Shown here in pieces: positions 60,713-64,000 of a stretch of DNA of 64,000 nucleotides (position 1 is its first letter; the number at the start of each line of letters is the position of its first letter). The notes beneath the pieces were generated by a model. It did not search any database. It was not told the origin of the DNA and worked only from the letters and a program-made list of their open reading frames with translations. Both the position numbers and the translations under genes were made by a program. This stretch comes from Actinoplanes sp. TBRC 11911 (GTDB taxonomy: Bacteria > Actinomycetota > Actinomycetes > Mycobacteriales > Micromonosporaceae): positions 62,001 through 126,000 of the forward strand of contig NZ_JABBNC010000029.1 of NCBI RefSeq assembly GCF_012933445.1, in the 5' to 3' direction.

Positions 60713-60802
60713 TCAATCGTCTTTTTTGCGTGGCCAGAGCGCGAAGACGATCATCCCGATGCCTATCACGATCAGTAGCGCCCACAGCACCGTCGCGTTC
60801 AC
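60713..60802 (-). CDS. small membrane protein, 29 aa
   Basis: A 29-codon frame: GTG start, one hydrophobic helix (VLWALLIVIGIGMIVFALW), then basic tail PRKKDD. It is a typical single-pass micropeptide topology with a positive C-terminus. There is no strong ribosome site (TCCGCGC lies upstream), so it may be leaderless or not translated. Located between the membrane-protein gene and the SRPBCC gene, too short for ordinary gene calls. Confidence 0.45.
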   Translation of the reverse strand: MNATVLWALLIVIGIGMIVFALWPRKKDD

Positions 60803-60868
60803 GCGCGGAGACTAGCGGCTGGAAGCGGGCCGGCCCACCCCCCGTTCGTGCTGGGCCGGCCCGTCATC

Positions 60869-61390
60869 TCATTGGGAGAAGGACTTGCCGGTCTCGAGCA
60901 GGGTCTTGAGGTCGCTGAGGATCCACTGCCAGCCGCCGCCCGCGCCGCCGTCGTCGGTGCCGGCGACCATCGCGGCCGTGGCCGGCGCGTCGGTCAGCTG
61001 GTGCGTGACGGTGAGCCGGCAGACGCCAGGCTGGGTCTTCGCGTCGTCGATCTCGTAGGTCAGCGTGGTGAACGGCTCGGCCGCCGTGGTCGGGTCCATC
61101 AGCATCCGCCAGGTCTGCACCAGGCGCCGCGGCGGATCCGACTCCAGCACCTCGCCGTCGATGATCGTGTCCGGCACCTCGAACCCGTTCGCCGCCGCGT
61201 ACTCCTTCATCTCCTTGGTCGCGGTCGAGTAGTACGAACCGCCCTGCCGGAGGTCGAAGTACGCGGGGGCGGAGTACGCGTACCTCGTCGTCCACTCCGG
61301 GTCGGTGATCGCTTCCCAGATCCGCTCCGGGCTCGCCTTGATCCAGACCCGGTAGACCTGGGTGGTGGCGGCGGTCGTTTCGATGGTCAT
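60869..61390 (-). CDS. SRPBCC (AHSA1-like) protein
   Basis: A 173-aa START-fold protein: VYRVWIKASPERIWEAITDPEWTTRYAYSAPAYFDLRQGGSYYST, EVLESDPPRRLVQTWRMLMD and TLTYEIDDAKTQPGVCRLTVTHQL. AHSA1-like proteins bind hydrophobic ligands; in actinobacteria they often sit with ArsR regulators. ATG 61,390 overlaps the ArsR stop (ATGA), so the two are one transcript and the regulator probably responds to the same ligand or stress. Confidence 0.85.
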   Translation of the reverse strand: MTIETTAATTQVYRVWIKASPERIWEAITDPEWTTRYAYSAPAYFDLRQGGSYYSTATKEMKEYAAANGFEVPDTIIDGEVLESDPPRRLVQTWRMLMDPTTAAEPFTTLTYEIDDAKTQPGVCRLTVTHQLTDAPATAAMVAGTDDGGAGGGWQWILSDLKTLLETGKSFSQ

Positions 61391-61716
61391 GATGGCTCTT
61401 CCCTCTCCAGCGTGTTCTTGAGATCGACGAGCGCCGTGATGTGGTGCTCGGTGTACTTGTCGATCCATCGGTCGTGGATCAGCCGGATCGGTACGGGATT
61501 GAGGAAGTGCAGCTTCTCCCGCCCGGAACGGCGCGTGACGACGAGCCCGGCCTCCTCCAGCACCCGCAGGTGCTTCGCGACGCCGAACCGCGTCATCTCC
61601 AGCTCGGACTCCAGCTCGGTGAGCGTGCGGCCGTCACGCGCGAAGAGCAGATCGAGAAGGAACCGGCGGCTCGGATCCGCCAGCGCCTTGAAGACTCGAT
61701 CGTCGTCGTCCGTCAT
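61387..61716 (-). CDS. ArsR-family transcriptional regulator
   Basis: A 109-aa winged-helix repressor: ALADPSRRFLLDLLFARDGRTLTELESELEMTRFGVAKHLRVLEEAGLVVTRRSGREKLHFLN. The recognition helix and wing are clear. There is no metal-binding CxC motif, so it is one of the ArsR-type regulators paired with SRPBCC proteins. ATG 61,716 coincides with the predicted transcription start of a promoter overlapped by a perfect palindrome, so it is likely autoregulated and its mRNA leaderless. Confidence 0.9.
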   Translation of the reverse strand: MTDDDDRVFKALADPSRRFLLDLLFARDGRTLTELESELEMTRFGVAKHLRVLEEAGLVVTRRSGREKLHFLNPVPIRLIHDRWIDKYTEHHITALVDLKNTLEREEPS

Positions 61717-61722
61717 GACGCC

Positions 61723-61752
61723 AAGTTATGAGACCAATTGGTCACATGTCAA
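61723..61752 (-). promoter_or_regulatory. ArsR promoter with operator palindrome
   Basis: On the minus strand TTGACA (61,752-61,747) and TAACTT (61,728-61,723) are 18 bases apart, a good match to a sigma-70 promoter. The perfect palindrome GACCAATTGGTC (61,732-61,743) lies between them, the classic place for a repressor to block polymerase. The predicted start of transcription is at or next to the ATG at 61,716. Confidence 0.7.
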
Positions 61753-61801
61753 GGCCGAAACTTCCCGACCGTACGGGGAAGGGGGTTGGGGTCAAGGCCG
61801 G

Positions 61802-61835
61802 GGCACAACGCAGGGCCGCCACCCTGCGTTGTGCC
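61802..61835. promoter_or_regulatory. 14-bp hairpin between divergent ArsR and LapA genes
   Basis: GGCACAACGCAGGG (61,802-61,815) pairs exactly with 61,822-61,835 across a six-base loop. It lies upstream of both divergent genes, about 140 bases before the LapA start, so it is not a terminator for either. It could be a leader structure, an operator or an unannotated RNA. Confidence 0.5.
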
Positions 61836-61971
61836 GTCTCCACCGACAGAGTGCCGGGAGTTCGGGCGAAACCGGACGTCAAAGTAGCGCCACATGTCGA
61901 TGTTCGTCTATTAGCGGCATCTTAAATCTGACTCGCTGGCTAAGAACGGTCACGTACGGCAATATGAACCC

Positions 61972-62322
61972 ATGGCGCCGCCCGAGGAACGGCCCGAGAG
62001 CGACCTGCCGCCACCGGCCGGGCCGTCCACCACGTTGCCGCCTGTGCCGACTCACCCCACCGCGACCGGCACCCGCCGCCCGTACACCCGGATCCGCGCC
62101 GCCTGGGTGGGCGTCTGGGCCGGTCTCCTCGCGATCATCCTGCTGATCATTTTCGTCGCGCAGAACACCGCGAAGGTCGACATCCACTTCCTGTGGATGG
62201 ACGGGCGCATCCCGGTCGCTCTCGCTCTGCTCATCGCTGGGGTGGGCGGGGCCATCATCGCGCTCGCCGTGTCCGCGGCCCGGATGATTCAGATGCGCCG
62301 CCACCTACGCCGCGACAGCTGA
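61972..62322 (+). CDS. LapA-domain membrane protein
   Basis: A 116-aa LapA (DUF1049) protein: a Pro-rich start, then helix AAWVGVWAGLLAIILLIIFVAQN (about 43-65), the family phrase AQNTAKVDIHFLWMDGRIPVALALLIAGVGGAIIALAVSAARM with a second helix (about 83-105), and a basic end. LapA-domain proteins are small inner-membrane proteins often linked to envelope assembly. ATG 61,972 is the natural start. Confidence 0.85.
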   Translation: MAPPEERPESDLPPPAGPSTTLPPVPTHPTATGTRRPYTRIRAAWVGVWAGLLAIILLIIFVAQNTAKVDIHFLWMDGRIPVALALLIAGVGGAIIALAVSAARMIQMRRHLRRDS

Positions 62323-62350
62323 TCCGTCGAACCTTTCGCGGCCCGGAGCC

Positions 62351-63547
62351 GTGTCACCTGGCGTGCCCGACTCCACCGCCACGGCTGCACCCGCACGCGC
62401 CGACCCGACGGAAAGGCACCCACCGCCCCGGATCGCCGGCCTGGACGGTTTGCGCGGGCTCTGCGCCCTGTACGTGATGATGTTCCACGTCTGGGCCTTC
62501 ACCTACCGCGGTTTTCCGCGCACGCGCAGCCCGCACTGGCTCTACTGGCTCGGCTACGGCCGGCTGGCGGTCGTGCTGTTCCTGATCCTCTCCGGCTTCT
62601 CGCTGGCGTACGCGGCGGCCGCCCGCGGCTGGCGTCTCGGCTCGATCCGCGAATTCGCCCGCCGCCGCGCCTGGCGGATCCTGCCGGCCTACTGGGCCGC
62701 GCTCGCGTTCAGCCTGGCCGTCGCTTGGCTGGTGGTGAAGCAGCCACACTCGGCCCCGCCGACGCGGGAGTCCGTCGTCGTGTACGGCCTGCTGCTGCAG
62801 GACCTGATCAGCGCCCCCACGCCCAACGGTGCGTTCTGGTCGATCGGCGTCGAGGCGCTGCTCTACCTGCTTTTCCCGCTGCTGATCGCGATCACCCGCC
62901 GGGTCGGCGTGTGGGCGATGCTGGCCTACGCGACCGTCCCGGTGCTGCTGGTCGCCGTGATCATCTTCAACGGCGCACCCCCGGAAGGCGACTATCGGCT
63001 CGCGCCGCACCTGCTGCCGGTCTTCGCGGCCGGGATCGCCGCCGCCGGAATCGCGACCGCCACCGAACGGATCCGTCGCCTCCCGTGGTTCGCGTTCGCG
63101 CTGGCCGCGTCCGTCCCGGCGATCGCGCTGCTGCTCCACCAGGGCGCCCGCTGGACCGTCAACCACTACTTCTGGGTCGACCTGGCCGTCACCCCTTCCC
63201 TGACCCTGCTGGTCGTGGCCTTGGCGACGGCCCGCCCCGCGCCCCTGGTCCGGCTTCTGGAGACCCGGCCATTGGCCCGGCTGGGCGCGTGCTCGTACAG
63301 CATGTACCTGACCCACGTGCCGATCGTGTTCGCCATCAGCGAGCGCGTCTTCGTGCCGGCGTTCGGCCACGGCTCCCGCGCCTTCGCCGCCACGACGGTC
63401 GTCGCCGGCACCGCGTCGCTGCTCGCCGCGTGCCTCTTCGCCAGGCTGTTCGAGCTCCCGTTCCAGAGACACCGCTCGTGGTCCGCCCTCCGGTACGGCC
63501 GCAAAGTGTCTGACGGTTCACGCATGCTCCGCGCGGCGAAGCCGTAG
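62351..63547 (+). CDS. acyltransferase 3 (OafA/YrhL-type)
   Basis: A 398-aa integral membrane acyltransferase. N-terminus IAGLDGLRGLCALYVMMFHVWAF holds the family DGLRG and catalytic His. About ten membrane helices follow, with FWSIGVEALLYLLFPLLIAI (the conserved WSLxxExxFY-like motif) and SYSMYLTHVPIVF near the end. The family transfers acyl groups to cell-surface sugars. GTG 62,351 begins a Thr/Ala-rich leader; it follows LapA by 28 bases. Confidence 0.9.
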   Translation: MSPGVPDSTATAAPARADPTERHPPPRIAGLDGLRGLCALYVMMFHVWAFTYRGFPRTRSPHWLYWLGYGRLAVVLFLILSGFSLAYAAAARGWRLGSIREFARRRAWRILPAYWAALAFSLAVAWLVVKQPHSAPPTRESVVVYGLLLQDLISAPTPNGAFWSIGVEALLYLLFPLLIAITRRVGVWAMLAYATVPVLLVAVIIFNGAPPEGDYRLAPHLLPVFAAGIAAAGIATATERIRRLPWFAFALAASVPAIALLLHQGARWTVNHYFWVDLAVTPSLTLLVVALATARPAPLVRLLETRPLARLGACSYSMYLTHVPIVFAISERVFVPAFGHGSRAFAATTVVAGTASLLAACLFARLFELPFQRHRSWSALRYGRKVSDGSRMLRAAKP

Positions 63548-63561
63548 CGCAGTGGTCGTCG

Positions 63562-63732
63562 TGCCGAGCCCCATCCGCAGGCCCCATCCGCTTTTGGCCG
63601 TGCCCCCAATGCGCAGGCCCATCCGGTTTTGGCCGTGCTCCCCATCCGCAGGCCCACCCGGTTTTGGCCGTGCTCCCCATGCGCAGGCTCGTCCGTTTTG
63701 GCCGTGCTCCCCATCCGCAGGCCCATCCGGTT
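63562..63732. repeat. about 35-bp tandem repeat array
   Basis: Four consecutive units of 34-36 bases at 63,581-63,616, 63,617-63,651, 63,652-63,686 and 63,687-63,720, flanked by partial units. Each contains GGTTTTGGCCGTG and a CCCAT(C/G)CGCAG segment. It lies between the acyltransferase gene and tRNA-Gly. There are no spacers, and neither strand has a convincing start site. Confidence 0.85.
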
Positions 63733-63832
63733 GAAGCGCTCCCACCGCACCGCGGGGTCTGGGGGCTCGGCCCCCAGGCGGAATGGCGGAACGCAGGCGT
63801 CGGTGCACCCCGCCGACACACTCCACCCCAAG

Positions 63833-63906
63833 TGGAGCGGGCGACGAGAATCGAACTCGCGTAATCAGTTTGGAAGACTGAGGCTCTACCATTGAGCTAC
63901 GCCCGC
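63833..63906 (-). tRNA. tRNA-Gly (anticodon TCC)
   Basis: The minus strand folds as a cloverleaf: acceptor GCGGGCG/CGCCCGC, D-arm AGCTCAATGGTAGAGC, anticodon stem TCAGT/ACTGA with loop CTTCCAA (anticodon TCC, reads GGA/GGG), T-arm GCGAGTTCGATTCTCGT. Discriminator T and encoded CCA follow. Intact, with no integrase next to it in the window. Confidence 0.94.
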
Positions 63907-64000
63907 GAGCCCCGCTTGCGCGGGGACGCCTGGACATCGTACTGAATCATGTCCCGCCCGCGCGAACCGGATTCCCCACCAGGTGACTCCAGCGCGCACA

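Overview
The window is high-GC actinobacterial DNA. GTG and TTG starts, ATGA/GTGA gene overlaps, an Rv2231c-type CobC, an EttA-type ABC-F ATPase, a DUF5130 gene next to a CtaJ-like gene, a class E/F sortase and several NB-ARC/TPR or Eis-like families together suggest Micromonosporaceae (Actinoplanes-like). This placement is inferred from gene content only.

Bases 1 to about 12,690 look like the right part of an integrated element. A tyrosine integrase (11,399-12,595) lies next to the 3' end of a tRNA-Arg(TCT) gene (12,686-12,761, minus strand). The other junction is not in the window. The cargo has two parts. On the left is a lower-GC three-gene operon (526-4,048) encoding a restriction-endonuclease-like protein, a small middle protein and an SMC/Rad50-like ABC ATPase, which together look like an ABC-three-component defence system. 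Next is a divergent cassette (4,185-9,166): an HTH-phosphoribosyltransferase-like protein and an inositol-monophosphatase-family protein on the minus strand, and on the plus strand a CxxC-motif small protein, a radical SAM/SPASM enzyme, a translationally coupled 54-residue peptide and an APH-type kinase. The second group looks like a peptide-modifying (RiPP) cluster I do not recognise. The mobility genes show lesions: the integrase has Trp in place of the second catalytic Arg, only the C-terminal half of an excisionase remains, and the RecD-like helicase lacks an internal segment.

From 12,816 onward the window is ordinary chromosome. It holds an NB-ARC/TPR STAND protein, an alpha/beta hydrolase and a stand-alone SSB. 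Cobalamin genes lie in three blocks: cobD-cobQ (17,692-20,168), cobB (30,129-32,129) and cobC-cobT-cobA (35,213-38,498). Among them are an M48 protease, an M20 peptidase, an FAD monooxygenase, an ATP-dependent DNA ligase, a SURF1 protein and a class A PBP. The CobB lacks its expected glutaminase cysteine.

Bases 38,500-64,000 hold trehalose-6-phosphate synthase, EttA, a YbjN protein, a secreted beta-propeller, truncated haemoglobin GlbO, MFS and MscS membrane proteins, an HNH nuclease, a sortase with a secreted protein, CtaJ/DUF5130, aminopeptidase N, RpiB, an Eis-like acetyltransferase, an ArsR/SRPBCC pair, a LapA protein, an acyltransferase-3 and tRNA-Gly(TCC). Intergenic DNA contains a family of large nested palindromes (44,603; 46,072; a short form at 60,669) and two arrays of roughly 35-bp tandem repeats (24,905 and 63,562).
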